A stretch of 64,000 nucleotides of DNA, taken from assembly GCF_028769735.1 (NCBI RefSeq), contig NC_088173.1, positions 21,020,038 through 21,084,037 of the forward strand, in the 5' to 3' direction. Each line of letters begins with the position of its first letter. Positions within the stretch are counted from its first letter, which is position 1. Of the stretch, positions 24,001-35,400 are shown piece by piece. The notes below the pieces were generated by a model. That model ran no database searches, was not told the origin of the DNA, and was given only the letters and a program-made list of their open reading frames with translations. A program made the translations under genes and the position numbers. Origin of the DNA: Zonotrichia leucophrys gambelii. Lineage: Eukaryota > Chordata > Aves > Passeriformes > Passerellidae.

Positions 24001-24853
24001 ACCAAATTGGGACTGAAGGCTGGATATCCCTTCAGTGTAATGCAGTGTTGATTTATCTTTAGTTTTAAAATGTGTTGTTCTAAAATCTTGTTTTAAAAGC
24101 TTCCAAAATACTCAAAATTTGCATGTTCCTGAGGTCCATTTATACAAATGGAAAGTCTGGAGGGAAAGAAGATGAAATTTCTCTTTTAAAGACTGAGTTT
24201 GCAACTCTCAGGATCATCCTTTTGATATTACTTCTATCAATCAAGATTAGTTACTAAACAGTAGATTTGCTGCTGTTATTTTATCCTTCATGTATTAGTT
24301 GCCAGTATTACTTGTTGATAAGATTTCTTTACAAATTTCATTGACTTCAGCTTGAAAGATTTGTGAAGACTAAGCCTGATCTTTCCAAAATAATATTACA
24401 GCTGTGTGTGGGGGGTTCTTATATTTGTTTTATTCTTTAGGTGAGAATAAAGAACTTCATCACTCAGTAAAACAGCCTGCTTCAAGGGGGTACCGTGGCC
24501 GAGGGTTCTCCAGGGATCTGTTTGCTCCTCCATCAGGCCCTCGAGGGTTTTTCAGACCACAAGTAAGACCACCACCGCTGTACTTTTCAGACTGGAGGAT
24601 GCACCAGGAACCCCCAATGTTCCCACCACCTCATGGGAGAGAAAATCCAACCATGCAACAGTATGGCTTTCCTCCTCCAGACTTTGGTTATGTCAGTGAT
24701 TGGCATCAGTTCCCCCCTCCACCTTCAAATATGAATATGATGTGGACAGGCCCAAACGCGTACAATTCATCCTACTCGTTTCTGCCACCTCCGCCGCCGC
24801 CACCGCCGCCACCTCCTGCTCCAGACAGCCACCCTCCTCAGTTCAGGCCTTAA
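5225..24853 (+). CDS. NAF1: NAF1, H/ACA ribonucleoprotein assembly factor (whole gene, 8 coding exons)
   Basis: NAF1 is a nuclear assembly factor that binds dyskerin on nascent H/ACA RNAs (snoRNAs, scaRNAs, telomerase RNA) and is later replaced by GAR1. Joining eight exons with GT-AG introns gives one open frame of 1836 nt (611 residues plus stop); intron phases are 2, 0, 1, 0, 2, 0, 1. Domains in order: a 17-residue repeat array (9-221), a Pro/Ala-rich linker, an SDSD/poly-Ser acidic stretch (about 255-285), the Gar1/Naf1 core (about 310-439) with the diagnostic runs IIFKEDRQAVGK, IFEVFGPVSHPFYVIRFNSS and SDASWKNDQEPPPE, a basic Lys/Arg stretch (about 452-469) likely to act as a nuclear signal, an RG patch (GYRGRGF) and a Pro-rich tail with 11 consecutive prolines. 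Mammalian NAF1 is about 490 residues; the excess comes from the exon 1 repeats. The identity is clear from the core. The exact start is less certain, but 5225 has G at -3 and +4 and lies just after the promoter motifs. Confidence 0.96.
5249..5887 (+). repeat. Coding minisatellite, 13 units of about 51 bp in NAF1 exon 1
   Basis: Units start at 5249, 5300, 5351, 5402, 5453, 5504, 5555, 5606, 5639, 5690, 5741, 5792 and 5834. Most are exactly 51 nt (17 residues). Unit 8 is cut to 33 nt (AVELGGQREDL), unit 12 to 42 nt, and unit 13 is diverged with 54 nt. All lengths are multiples of three, so the frame is kept. The GGQRE core is the best conserved part. Units ending in ECL or QCL are numbers 3, 6 and 10, which points to expansion of a block of about three units (153 nt). 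Confidence 0.93.
6007..7443 (+). other. NAF1 intron 1
   Basis: GT-AG, phase 2. Starts GTGTGT in the tail of the CpG island and becomes AT-rich after about 6150. No gene or recognised repeat seen. Confidence 0.85.
7444..7588 (+). CDS. NAF1: NAF1 exon 2: acidic/serine-rich segment
   Basis: The acceptor is a T-rich run ending ATTCAG; the donor is GAT|GTAAGT. It completes codon 261 and encodes residues 262-309. The product continues the SDSDSD run, then a poly-Ser stretch (SSSSTLFSSSSSSSS), an acidic patch (SDEDD) and ends RTKDELPID, which matches the NAF1 sequence just before the core domain. It ends in phase 0. Confidence 0.95.
7589..9464 (+). other. NAF1 intron 2
   Basis: GT-AG, phase 0. Contains the LTR-like fragment at about 7690-8185; the rest is AT-rich sequence with nothing else recognised. 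Confidence 0.9.
7690..8185. mobile_element. Probable endogenous retrovirus LTR-derived fragment (ERVL-like) in NAF1 intron 2
   Basis: This stretch is richer in GC than its surroundings. It resembles, from memory, a dispersed LTR-type repeat common in bird genomes: a block near 7810 (TGCCATCCCCAGCAAAGC), one near 8020-8070 (AGAGGCAGAAAAGGCCTTGG, then CCTGCTCAGCAATAG) and one near 8100-8150. There is no coding potential. Family, orientation and exact ends are uncertain; a repeat-library search would settle them. Confidence 0.55.
9465..9558 (+). CDS. NAF1: NAF1 exon 3: start of Gar1/Naf1 core domain
   Basis: Acceptor TTTGCAG, donor CTAG|GTAGGC, entering in phase 0 and leaving in phase 1. It encodes residues 310-340, beginning KLPPVEDLSIVLPDNVELK and ending SSVIEQL. 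This is the first strand region of the conserved core shared with GAR1. Confidence 0.95.
9559..12571 (+). other. NAF1 intron 3
   Basis: GT-AG, phase 1. Contains a long T tract near 11818-11839 and a short perfect hairpin near 10324-10343. Otherwise nothing recognised. Confidence 0.9.
12572..12654 (+). CDS. NAF1: NAF1 exon 4: core domain
   Basis: Acceptor TTTATTTTAG, donor AAAG|GTGGGT. Codon 341 is split G|TA (Val). It encodes residues 341-368, VIIESLKGLPPVNEESIIFK followed by EDRQAVGK, a highly characteristic NAF1 stretch. It ends in phase 0. Too short to stand out as an open frame on its own; found by homology and phase. Confidence 0.95.
12655..13585 (+). other. NAF1 intron 4
   Basis: GT-AG, phase 0. 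No gene or recognised repeat seen. Confidence 0.9.
13586..13746 (+). CDS. NAF1: NAF1 exon 5: centre of Gar1/Naf1 core domain
   Basis: Acceptor TTTCTTTCAG, donor AAACA|GTGAGT, leaving in phase 2. It encodes residues 369-421 and two bases of 422. It includes IFEVFGPVSHPFYVIRFNSS, then MYFAPSVEDFTQYIF and AEKLKQ. This is the part of the fold known to contact dyskerin in GAR1/NAF1 family proteins. Confidence 0.96.
13747..17387 (+). other. NAF1 intron 5
   Basis: GT-AG, phase 2. AT-rich with one short direct repeat (14243-14263 and 14270-14290); ends in a long T tract before the acceptor. No gene or transposon recognised. Confidence 0.9.
17388..17439 (+). CDS. NAF1: NAF1 exon 6 (52-nt exon)
   Basis: Preceded by a run of T and CTTTCAG; donor GAA|GTAACT. 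CA|G restores Gln 422 and the exon encodes residues 423-439, EKGSDASWKNDQEPPPE, among the best conserved NAF1 residues. It ends in phase 0. Confidence 0.96.
17440..21804 (+). other. NAF1 intron 6
   Basis: GT-AG, phase 0. Holds an antisense CR1 copy at about 18494-19540. The rest is AT-rich with nothing else recognised. Confidence 0.9.
18494..19540 (-). mobile_element. CR1 LINE 3' fragment, antisense in NAF1 intron 6
   Basis: Reads as a reverse-complement CR1 3' end: it starts with the GTTGGAAGGAACC-type tail and continues through the CR1 3' UTR and C-terminal ORF2 landmarks (for example CACTCAGGGTGAGGCGCCCC, GGGCTGCTCTCCAGCCA and CCTGAGGAACTCTGACC). It is 5'-truncated and diverged, with stops in every frame, so not active. 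Confidence 0.88.
21805..21910 (+). CDS. NAF1: NAF1 exon 7: acidic patch and basic nuclear-signal-like segment
   Basis: Acceptor TTTTACTAG, donor CCAA|GTGAGT, leaving in phase 1. It encodes residues 440-474: VLDFSDDEQEREAKQ, then a lysine/arginine-rich stretch (KKKKPQSQGRKKVR) and EAFPP. The basic block is a plausible nuclear localisation signal, as in other NAF1 proteins. Confidence 0.95.
21911..24440 (+). other. NAF1 intron 7
   Basis: GT-AG, phase 1. No recognised repeat. Several short open frames are present, none with a known family match. Confidence 0.9.
24441..24853 (+). CDS. NAF1: NAF1 exon 8: RG and proline-rich C-terminal tail, with stop
   Basis: Acceptor TATTCTTTAG. The split codon A|GT gives Ser 475; the exon encodes residues 475-611 and the TAA stop at 24851-24853. 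It holds an arginine/glycine patch (SRGYRGRGFSRD), several aromatic/proline stretches and a run of 11 prolines coded by CCN codons near 24784-24816, ending HPPQFRP. This is the variable C-terminus of NAF1; the Pro run may vary in length between individuals. Confidence 0.94.
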
Positions 24854-25115
24854 TGAGATTCCATACAGGTCCATGTGGAGCACTGCAGTTTACAGGGAGA
24901 AAGAACAGCCTGCCAGGACTGCGTTCCATTACTCTGGAGATGCTTTCTTTTACTGCAGCGATAGAGCAAATGCAGAGTTTTGTGCTTTGTGGGACATTTG
25001 CAGGAAATTATTTTTTTCTGTGTATGTTTTCTGTTTCCAAAAAGAAATTTATATGTTAAAAATAACTGAATATTGAATAATAGTTTATTTTTATATCTGC
25101 TACTTTAAGATGATA

Positions 25116-25121
25116 AATAAA
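25116..25121 (+). terminator. Proximal poly(A) signal AATAAA of NAF1
   Basis: Canonical AATAAA 263 nt after the stop, followed by T/G-rich sequence. A suitable end for a compact 3' UTR. Confidence 0.6.
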
Positions 25122-25164
25122 AGCCTTTTGGAGATTGGTATGTAGTGATGGAAATCTATTTTGT

Positions 25165-25170
25165 AATAAA
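25165..25170 (+). terminator. Second poly(A) signal AATAAA of NAF1
   Basis: Second canonical hexamer 49 nt after the first, followed by TGTATGTAAC. The two signals may be alternative; which is used cannot be told from sequence. Confidence 0.5.
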
Positions 25171-25175
25171 TGTAT

Positions 25176-28100
25176 GTAACTACTGTTAAGTAGTGATGAG
25201 GGTATCTCACATAGATGATATTATATTTTTAGAATGATGGTGTATTGCTGTGCTAAAACATTTTTCTCAATTTCTGCAAATTTGAAACTTACGTGGCAAC
25301 TGAAAATCTGACATCTAAATTTTGAGGTAGGTTTTTTTCCTATATGCAAGGCATAAACCGCTACTCAGCTTTCAATACTTTACTAATTTCATATTAACTA
25401 AAAGACTGTCTGGATGATTCTTTTTAAAAAATATCTGTAGTACCTAGATCTGAACTGGAACCAGTGCTGACTTGCTGTGTCACATTTGGTGTTCTCCAAT
25501 GGTTGTAGAAGATCAACCTATTAATGGGTTTTGGATTTAATTTAGAATCTAAAATCAGCATGATTTCTCTAGCTTGACTCTAGCTTCTCTAGCTCCTAAT
25601 GCAGAGGTGATCATAAATACCTGTTAGAGTGTGCAGTCAGCCTTTCTGGGAAGAAGTCATCAGGTCTGTTGGAGAGAAAGCCATTTCAGAACTCCCTTGT
25701 TTAAATTTGTAAGTGCAGATGGCACTAGATTGCTGTTTGATTCCAGTCTAAGCTGTCTCTTCTGAAATTATGAGGTTCATCAATTCTCCCAGCTTGTTTC
25801 TGGGATGGAGGTGAAGTTATGAACCAAGGATCACTTGGAAGAACCTCCACCTGTCCAAAGAGTTGGTCCTCCAATTGCACTTCGCTAGTTTCTATGGAAG
25901 TGACTGCCTGGCTAGGTTGGAAGACTTACAATGCATCAATATTTTTTGAACAGGAGGAAAAAGTACTTAAGGAACAGTCGTCTTAGGGATTATTTCTCAA
26001 CTGAAGTCATTACTAGCTGTGATGATTTCTGAATGTTTACCAGTACAGTCACCTTGACCTGGTAAAAGTGTGCAGTATGTATTTCTAGTCTCAGATTTGT
26101 TTTGACCTGTTTGCTTTAAATATGTAAAGTCTAAGTAAGTTGTTAATTCCTAACAGCTTTAAGAATGAAGTAAAATATTAATGCAGAGAGGAAAGCACCA
26201 CCTTGTCTAAGATGGTGCAACTCAGAACTAGAATGTAATTTCAGACTTGAAAGTTTGCTATAATATATTTAAGTAACAGTATTTTTTGATATATCTAGAA
26301 CTACTGTTTCATGGGTTTGCAGCTGAGAAGATTGTGTAGATGTCAGTTTATGGCAAGCTAAGGTTAAAGTGGTCTACAGTGGCAACAAATAGTTTCAGAA
26401 GAGCAGCATTCCAGACATTTGTGTTTAACTTGGTTCCTGCAGATAAACTTTTTGTAGTAAAAAGAATGCCCAGTTCTAGTTCATTGTAAATGTTTCAGGG
26501 GAATGGAGAAGGGGCTGCGTTTCTGGCTATTTCAGCAGTAACCTGGATATGACCATTCTCACTGATAAGGGATGGTACAATGATAGAGATGTTACAAGTG
26601 AGGTATCAAACATAAAACCATTTTCAAGTCAATTATGTAGTAAAGGGAAAAAAATTGTCAACATCACACTTGGACTTGGGATGCTAATGGCTTGCTGTAT
26701 GTCCCTGGCATAGACATCATCAGCCAAAGTGGCAGTTGAAGAGTTAACACCAAGAACTGGAGTGAGGTACTAGGAGGTGCAGGTACAACAGTCTTAATTA
26801 TTACTACTATTGCAACTGGGGTTTTTTTATGTATAGTAATGTTCACCTTTTTCTGCAATAATTAAATCTGTGCTAATAATTCCTTGAATTAGGCTGTTAA
26901 GATTTCTCTTAAATGAAGATGTGTTCTCCTTCCTCTTAACTGTTTTTGCATGTGGCAAACCCAGTATAAAGCTGGTTTACAGAATGTAGTTTGACAAATA
27001 TGCTGCAATCTAAGGGGTTTTACTAATTCTTGGTTGTTAACTGCCATGCTGGTTTTGTGTGCACTTGCCTGCTTGCTAGGCTTTGGGCTGTGATTGGTCA
27101 AATGTAAGTATTTTCTAGTGGAGAAAGTAGAAGAAATAAGAATATTTTCTGGTAGTTGAAAAATCTCTCTGTTTCTGGCTCCTGTTGTCCTCACATTGGG
27201 CCTGGAAAGCTACAATAGAACTCTGTCACTTCTGTAATATTTTTAGTTATTCCCCTTTTAGGGGAATTTCTTGATGAACTGCTTTCCAGAGAAAGCTTAA
27301 GGCATGGGATGGAGGGGAGAGGCTCGAGGAAAAGAGAGGCTTAGGGGAAGATTAGCCATGATTTTTCAAAGGATTGAGGTTTACAAATAGAAGTATGGAT
27401 GCAGTAAACTATTGGACTGTATAAATTTCTGTGACTGATAACATGAGAGATGGAAAATGTAATCACATATTTGATGGCAATAAACAAAAGTGGTACTTTT
27501 GCTGGTCTTAAATTTAGACAGGTGTCAGCTGCAGGAAGGGGATGGGCTCATCTTGAAGGTGAACAGCAAAAGGACAAACAGGTTTCTTAAAGAAACACTC
27601 TGACAAGTGGTGTGAGAAGCAGTGAAGCCCATGCTGCCACAGGTTGCTTGGAGAGATGGTGGATCTCCAGTCTTTGAGGGATTCAGAATTTGATTTTGCA
27701 CAGTGGCCTGTGGGATGTAATGTCCAAAGTCTTTCTCTGAGGAGAGGTAGACCAGGTGGTCTGTGAAATCCATCCCAGCCCAAACTAATCTTTTCATTAC
27801 TGTCATTGTTCTGGAGTTCTGTTTTCTCACCAGAGATTTTTTTTGTCTCTAGATCCTATGAGACATGAATAGCCTAGCCTGAATTACTGGTTTTTGGGAA
27901 GCCTGGCTTTTCATTTATGCTATTGTATTCTTTCATTGTACCTCAGATTTTTATAAACAAATCATCATGCTGTTCTAAAAGTTGGACTTGCTGCAGAAAA
28001 TAATGAGTGCTTCCATATCACTGATGTAAGATGAATTGAAGAATTGTTCCTTTATTAGTTGTTTGGAAACTAATGCTAATGAGAGTCTTAGTTGCTGTCA

Positions 28101-28824
28101 TTTTCCCTTAGGGGGTAAAGTAAAGCATTTTGTATTGTACAATTTATTTTGAGAATGTTATCAAGGAATACCCACCCAATTATATTTTTTTAAAATGCAA
28201 CAACAGAAAAACCCCCGAGAATTATTTTTAACAAATGTTCTCTAAAGTCGTATTTTTGCCTTAGCTAAGACCTTTTTTATAATGCAAAGCACTCATGCCA
28301 GGATGCATATTAATGACATGCAGATGAAAATAAGAAATAAGCAGGTTTTTTGTAGGTTATGTTTAGATGTTTCCAGGTTCCATTTTCTGTTTCTTTGCAA
28401 CTCAAAGGTATAGTTGCTTATTCTTGCCTAGTGAATTTAGTGATGCACATAATCTGATTTAGAGGACTGATGAATCTGCACAAAACAGTTGATAATAAAT
28501 TTGTTTTGGTGACAGGTGAAAAAACGGAAAACACTGGCAATGGTGACAAGGCTTTTGCAGAACAGTTTACCTGTCAAGGCAAATACATAATCTGGAAAGC
28601 ATGAATAATGACCTTTCTTTATCTGAATCACTGTATGGCTTATTCAGAGTTATTGAATGTGGGGTAGCCTTCACTTGCCATAGATGAAATCTTTTGAAAC
28701 TATGGAAGAATAATATTGTTGATTTTCCTGTAAATCTGATGCTCTGCATTTTTTTGGTAGTGTTTTGTGAAAATGCTTTATTAGGATTTGCTGTTTGGCT
28801 GCTGAGGTTTGAATTGGATGGAAA
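25176..28824. other. Downstream flank of NAF1, non-coding
   Basis: AT-rich sequence without recognised genes or transposons. Confidence 0.55.
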
Positions 28825-28948
28825 TTCACAGAATGGTTTGGATTGGAAGGGTTACTGAAGACCATCTGGGTCCAACCCTTCTGCAGTGGGCAGGGACGCC
28901 TTCCCATAGACAACAGCCCTGTCCAGTCTGGCCTTCCTTAGTGCTCAG
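28825..28948 (-). mobile_element. CR1 LINE 3' end fragment (about 120 bp)
   Basis: Starts with TTCACAGAATGGTTTGGATT, a reversed CR1 tail, then the landmarks CTGGGTCCAACCC and GGGCAGGGACGCCTTCCC. Only the last part of the 3' UTR is kept. Confidence 0.85.
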
Positions 28949-31900
28949 TGCTTGCTGTTTATTAGCAGAAAGCCAGCCAGTTACACAGAGGGACAGGAGT
29001 GAGCAACTGTCCCACACTCCAGCTTTCAACTTGGACACGGAATCTTCTCTCTGACTCTTCTGTGCCCACCTAAGTAGTTGCAAGTACATGGGCAGAAAAT
29101 AACTTGCCCTGCAAAAGGCTGAAACTGCTATGGGGTCAATTGTAGTTATGAACTGTTTTAAGTTTGCTAATATTAAGTCTCAAAGACTATTGTTTGCATT
29201 CTAAGCAGGAAGATTTCACTCTTGAGTTTCCTGCTGTGGGAAGTAGGAAACAAAAATCTAGCAACTTCCTAATCATCAGAATGAAACTGCTGCTTGATAC
29301 CAGAATTAGTTGTTATGAAGGTCTATCTTTTGAGAGAGTACGGCTAATATTTCTTCAAAGAGAAGAAGAATGTTTAATACTATATCTGTTGAATACTATT
29401 TACGCAATTTTTAGTATGTACGTTAGGTGGTCTCAAATCTGTTTTGTGAGACTTCCATGCATATGAAACCTGCAAAAAACCAAAGTATCTTCTTCAATGT
29501 AGACCCAGGAAAAGAGTATATTTTGTGACATTGCAATTGACTCCTTTATGTGAATGTTTAACCTCAAGGAGGCTTTCAATTTGCAATTGAAAATTATGCC
29601 TAGACTGTAAAGAGTTGTTAAACCTGTCTACCGGATCTTCACACTCCCAATTGCACCTTTCCTGGGCTGTCTTGTGTAATAGTATGCCCCTTTATATAGA
29701 AGCAACTCTTTATTAAATGACATTTTTGTGAGCACTTTTCTGTGTTTATTTTCTTGGTTATATTCTTCACTGTGATGTGTTTAATTCATAGTTTTACATT
29801 TATTTATGATACTCTGCAGTCTCCACAGCTTGGCTTTGCCACATAGTGATGCACTTGATCTTTGGTCTTGGTAAATGCTTTCTGCAGTGATGAGAACAGA
29901 GGGGTGTATTTTTTTCCTACTTTTTGACACTCTACAACACTCATCTCTGCCACTGTTATATCCAAAAGAAGTACAGTACCATGTGCATTGATAACTCTGT
30001 TTTTGATTAGTGCATGTTTGGTGTTCTACTTGCAATGTATCCCATATATACACATTATACTCTCTTTATGGTGTACCTCATTTTTGCTCTCAGTACCATT
30101 CTGACCCTGAAATTTCTTGGACATTAACAATTTCCATCCTTCCAGCATAAGATGATGAAGTGGTGATATCAGAGTTTGAGATGAAAACAGTAACTGTTCC
30201 CCAGAGAAAAATACAGCCTTGGGTAAGTTATGTAGGTCGTGATGCTCCTTTGTCTGGGAGCAGAGAATCCTGTTTGTTGTTTCATTTTCAATTCCAATGT
30301 AGTGGAAGAAGAAAGACTTATTGACCTTAGCAGGAAGAGGATTATGATACCCTCCAAAATTGAGGCATGTATGGATGTCACAGTGTAGAAAATTGAGATT
30401 ATCTAATTGCCACTGTGAATCTCAAGAAAATCAGCCATTTCTTGGACTGGAGAAGCAGTGATAAAAAGATACAGCATTTATAAATATACTAATTTCTCAG
30501 CAAAGTATTTTTTATTTAATTTGAAGTCATTTTGGTAGATAAATGATAGAGGGATTGTTGTTTTAGAGAAGAGATGATTCTAGTCAGGTACAAGTTAGGT
30601 CAGTGTCTCCTCTGCTCTGTGGCTGGGCTGGCATTTTCTTTTTAAAAGGGAATTTCAAGCAAAATCAATTTGTCTAGTATGGATGTCTGGAAAACATTGA
30701 ACTGTGGATCCTGAGAGGCATTCAGTTTGCATTTCAGAGAGAACTTGGGGTCAGACAGTAGGATTCTCCTGCCCCAGGCTCATGAGTCTAAACCAGTTAA
30801 GAAACTTCAAAAGTCCCATCTTTATGCTTCTGTGCAGTGCAAGGATATCATAGAGATGAGCATAAAATGCTTTTACTTAGTGATTTTATTTTCTTGTGGT
30901 TTCATTTTTTAATATCTTTTTTTCTTTTGAGCCAAAACTCTACACAAGTGGCTGCCTTCTTACAGGTAGTCAATAGCTAATCCAGTTAGGTTGTGATGTT
31001 CTTCAGTCTCAGAACAGAGGACAAGAGTAAACAGTAATCATGACTGACTCTGAGCTAGCTTATAATGTAATATAAAAGGGGACATAGAAAATCTTTGAAA
31101 CTATGTCTTCTTTGCATTCTAATTTTAAGAAGTAATCTGTTGAGGCAAATCTTTTAATCAAGGAAGAAATTTTGTAATGTCTTAGTTATCATCTAATATT
31201 TTATTTCCAGGCAACAGTTGTAGTATCAATATAAGGTGTGTATGTGTATATGTAATATAATAATGTATAGTACATGTGCTTGGTAAATATTAAATTATCA
31301 TGAATAATTATATATGTGAGTATATAGGTATAAGTATTTGTTAGTTATTCAGAACTACTGTAATTTTACCTGCTTCATGCCAGCTTGGCAGCAGACAAAA
31401 AATTGTTGAGTTAGTGCTGCCTAGGCAGTTACATGAAGGCTGCTGTATCAAAGCAATTGAGCATGTTAATGCTCTTATTCCGCTGCATTGTGTTAAGTCA
31501 AATGCTAATTTAAATTATCTCTTGAGACAGAGAAAACACTTCTTTTTTGTGAGAATCTGTTATTTTCCTTGCTTTACCTGTGATGCTAGGATGGCTGTGC
31601 CCTGTGTTTTCCATGTGCAAATGACAGATGGAGGGATCCACACTCCTGTCAAGTCACTTTCTGAGGTAATTCATTGTCTTTTTCATGTGATATGTTGTCA
31701 CATAAAGGATTTACTGTCATACAGGAGCTCTGCCTGACTGCATTTTAATTTTCTTTTTTTTTTAAGTTTTCAAGCTGTGTTTAAAGAATAGTTAAGTGGA
31801 TATAAAAATGCACTGAAAAGGGGGTTTTCTCTTCACTATGTTACTTTGTTTCTCCTAAAAGTAAGTGGTCATGTTTCATTGGGATCAGTTTTCTAAGCCA

Positions 31901-31984
31901 GCTGAAAAGCAAACCTGTTTGTAAGACAAAAGGTCTTGAGGGGATCTGGATGATAATGCAGCTTCTCATGGTATGTTGGAAGGC
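28949..31984. other. Non-coding interval
   Basis: AT-rich. Includes a TA/TG-rich stretch near 31230-31345. No gene recognised. Confidence 0.5.
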
Positions 31985-32467
31985 AAGGCCCTGTTGGGAG
32001 TGGGTCCGGAGGAGAGATGCTCAGATGTTCAGAGGGCTGGAGCACCTCTCCTGTGAGGTCAGAGTGAGACACTTTGAGTAGTTCAGCCTGGAGAAGACAA
32101 GGTTCCAGAGTGACCTTTTTGCAGCACCTTCCAGCACCTAAAGGGATCTTAAAGATGAGCAGAGGCTGTTTAGTAGGGCCTGTAGCGCAAGGGCTAAGGG
32201 TTTTAAATAAAAAGAATGTAGATTCAGACTAAATGTAAAGATGGAATGTTTTATGATGGGGGTGCTGAAACACTGGAATGGGTTGCCCAGACAAACTGTG
32301 GATGCCCAATGCTTGGAAACATTCAAGGCCAGTTTGGATAGGGTTCTGAGGATCTCGTTGGAGGGGTCCTTATCTCGGTCAAGATGTCCTTGCCCATGGC
32401 AGGGGAATTGGACTAGGTGACCTTTAAAGGTCCCCTCCAATCCAAACCATTTTGTGATTCTGTGAAA
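31985..32467 (+). mobile_element. CR1 LINE 3' fragment, + strand
   Basis: Runs from AGATGCTCAGATGTTCAGAGG and GGAGCACCTCTCCTGTGAGG to the 3' tail TGTGATTCTGTGA at about 32453-32466, in the sense CR1 orientation. It includes CTGGAATGGGTTGCCCAGA and CTAGGTGACCTTTAAAGGTC. 5'-truncated, about 480 bp. Confidence 0.9.
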
Positions 32468-35400
32468 GTGGATGATGATATTGTTTTGGAAATTTTCAAA
32501 GTTCACACATCTTTATAATGAAACTACAATTCCATTGTACTAGAATTTTTTTTCAGATTATTACCACTGTCAAATGTCAGTGATTAAAAACAATAATCTT
32601 TATTAAAGCTTTAACTTTACTGCTGCACCTTTAAAGTAAATAGTTTAATTTCTCTATCTTAACTTGTTTCCTGTATTCAATTCCTTTGGCATGTATCAGT
32701 GCATTTCAAATTCCATTAAAATTGTGATTAAAAAAGAGTTGTTTTTTAAAACTCAAGAAGTAATTTAATAACTTTGAAGTGTAACTACAGTATCTCTTAA
32801 TGATCAAGTAATCTTAATTTTTAAAAACACCAGTTGTCAAGTATTTTCTTATCTTCACTTACAATATCATGCAGAAGCCAAAGACAGTAAGTTAAACACA
32901 TAGTTTGACATGTAAGTAAAACACTTCAAAATTTCAGCAAGGAAAGAGCTACAAAAACCTGTTCCTGATGTTGCTCATTACTTAGCGTGAAATTTTGCAT
33001 CCCTTAGTATTTATTAAAATATTCCTTGTATGCAAGAGAATCAGAATCAAACTTCAGTATTTTTATTCTTTTGAGAAGTTCTTCCTCCCTCCCCTGGTAT
33101 GGAAATAATTTTCTGAAACAATAGTGTGTGAGATAAAAACACAAAAGAAAGGGATCTCTACTTAAATCCAGTCCAAAAGAATTAACAGATTTTCTATATA
33201 GGTTTTCTGAACAAGGCCTAAGGAAGTTGAATATTACTGAGAGATCAGATACTTGTACTATTTTGAATAAAATTAAAAGCGACTGACAATACATACCTGT
33301 GAGTAATCTTTATTTTCTAGTACCTCTTGAATTCTTATTTGTGTAGGCCAATAAATACAGAAGGCAAGAAAGTGGAAATGGACTTTGAATGGAGTGCATT
33401 AAAGAGCTTGTTAGCCAGCTGTAAGCACAATAACCATCAACCAACACTGAGGTTTTAAATTTCTGTTTGCACTCACAAATTGCCCAAGTACTAATAACAT
33501 CTAGCTCTTAAAGCTTAATGCTGAGCAGGCTTGATGTGGCTAAAACAGAAAGCAATGAGTTTTGTTAGAACATAATGAGAGACTGCTGTCTTTGATAGCC
33601 TTTAAATACAATGGCTACAGATCACCTTCACCTCTCAAAGGTGAAAATTGGAAGCATCATAATTATATGAGCATTATGAATAAATGCTTCAGAATACACT
33701 TAAGCTGAAAAATGATGCATAGAAAATTGATCATGTGGTTTACTAGTCTAAGAAAATACTAGTCCATTTGTTATTTATTACAGGGTTTGTATTGCTTGTA
33801 AACCTTTTCATTTATCTTTGCCTGGCTCTGCATTTTAGTGGGCTGAATAATTATCTATGAGGCGCCTTTTGGTTCAGAATCAGAAGAAATAACCCTTTCA
33901 AAAGGGAAAAGCCTGCATAGTCTCTACAAGAGTTATGCAAGGTGTTGAATAAATAGTGCAAACCATTTTAAATATTGTAGTAACTTAGTGTGAACCACTG
34001 TTTTCCTGTGATGACCAAACTATGAACTAGAAATAATATCTAAGATGTGTTTTCGGTAAGCAGACAGATGTTTGTACTAGGGAGGTGTTTGGTTTTGGAT
34101 TGATAAGCTCAGTAGTCCAGTTTGTGACTAAGTCTGTGGACATGGGAAATCAAGAGTACAGGCCAGAACCAGAGGGGTGAGCAAGATCACCTCAAGAATG
34201 TTTAAGGGCCTGACTTCTGACTAGATTTATGTTGCGTAGTACTTAGTCATATCCAGATACCTGTGTGCATATGCACATAAACATAATTTTAATTTGCAAA
34301 GATCGCAAAATTTGTTTTTAGATAAAGGAAACATTTGTTTTCTCTATACCAAAAATATATGTATATATGTCTTAGATGTATTTTTGAGATATATGTAAGA
34401 AATATCTACATCTAATAATATATCTCTATGTAGTAGATATATATTAAAAAATGTATGAAACCTCACCTTTAAAATGTGTACTTAGAAGTGGAGATTGCTG
34501 TGGTGTATCTGAAAATACCAATCTGTCAAAATGGATGTATCTGTTGAAAAAGTGTAATTTGGAAAAATTCCTGGGACAATATTCTGAAAGAGTTTGGAAG
34601 CTGTGAAAATAATGTGTATTGCTCAGAGTTGTTTTGTGGCCAAGGACGGGGCAGAGGAGGTGGCAGGCCCTGAGGCAGCTATGTGGCGAAGTTACCCTTC
34701 TCCATCAGAGGCCTCCTGGAACTTAATGCAGAGATCTTTAGTGTTGATGGCTGGAAAATTCTGGCTGAGAAAAAATTTTAAAATCTTCTGCAGTGTTCTG
34801 CACATTAGTTTGACAGGCTTTGTGTGTGCTGGGTTTGTGTAAGGTTCCCTCTGAGTGTGACTGCTCTCCTGTTTCTTGCCTGTGCTGGCACTCAGTTAGA
34901 TGGAAGGAAGAGCTCTTCCACACTGCAAAAGGCAGCACCAGCACCAAGGCCAGACTAATTTGGAAATGGTCTGCACTGTCTGCCTGTGCTGTGATTAAGT
35001 TCAGCTGGACGCTCATGAGTTTTTTTAGGTTTTTTATGAACCTTACAAAAAATCCCCATTTCATCCTAGGGAGAAGAAGCACTTCTACAAGGGCTTGAGA
35101 CACCTGAACCTGGAGCCTGGTAGTTTTGGTTGAAGTTTGGTGCTGCAGAGCAATGTGATGTTGTCTTAGCTCTGTTCTGAAAATTATTAAAATGTGAATT
35201 ATTTTAATCCTGACAGAATGGAAGAGGAAGAACACTGATAAGAAGCGTTATTAAATACTAAGAGGAAAAGCAGGGAATTAGAACTTGATGACTCGGTAAA
35301 ATTGAGGATTATCCCATTCTGAAGATATGAGTTGTTTTCCACTGAGTGATGACTGCCATGAGAATGGAGAGCAAATTAACTTCTGGATACTGCTAGTTAC

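Larger units (their letters stand above)
24854..25175 (+). other. NAF1: NAF1 3' untranslated region (approximate)
   Basis: AT-rich sequence between the TAA stop and two poly(A) signals. The exact cleavage site cannot be read from the DNA and a longer 3' UTR is possible. Confidence 0.6.

Noticed and set aside
34738..35235. 165-codon open frame on the minus strand
   Set aside because: No recognisable family or low-complexity bias, and no supporting signals. Kept as unannotated; a protein search would decide.
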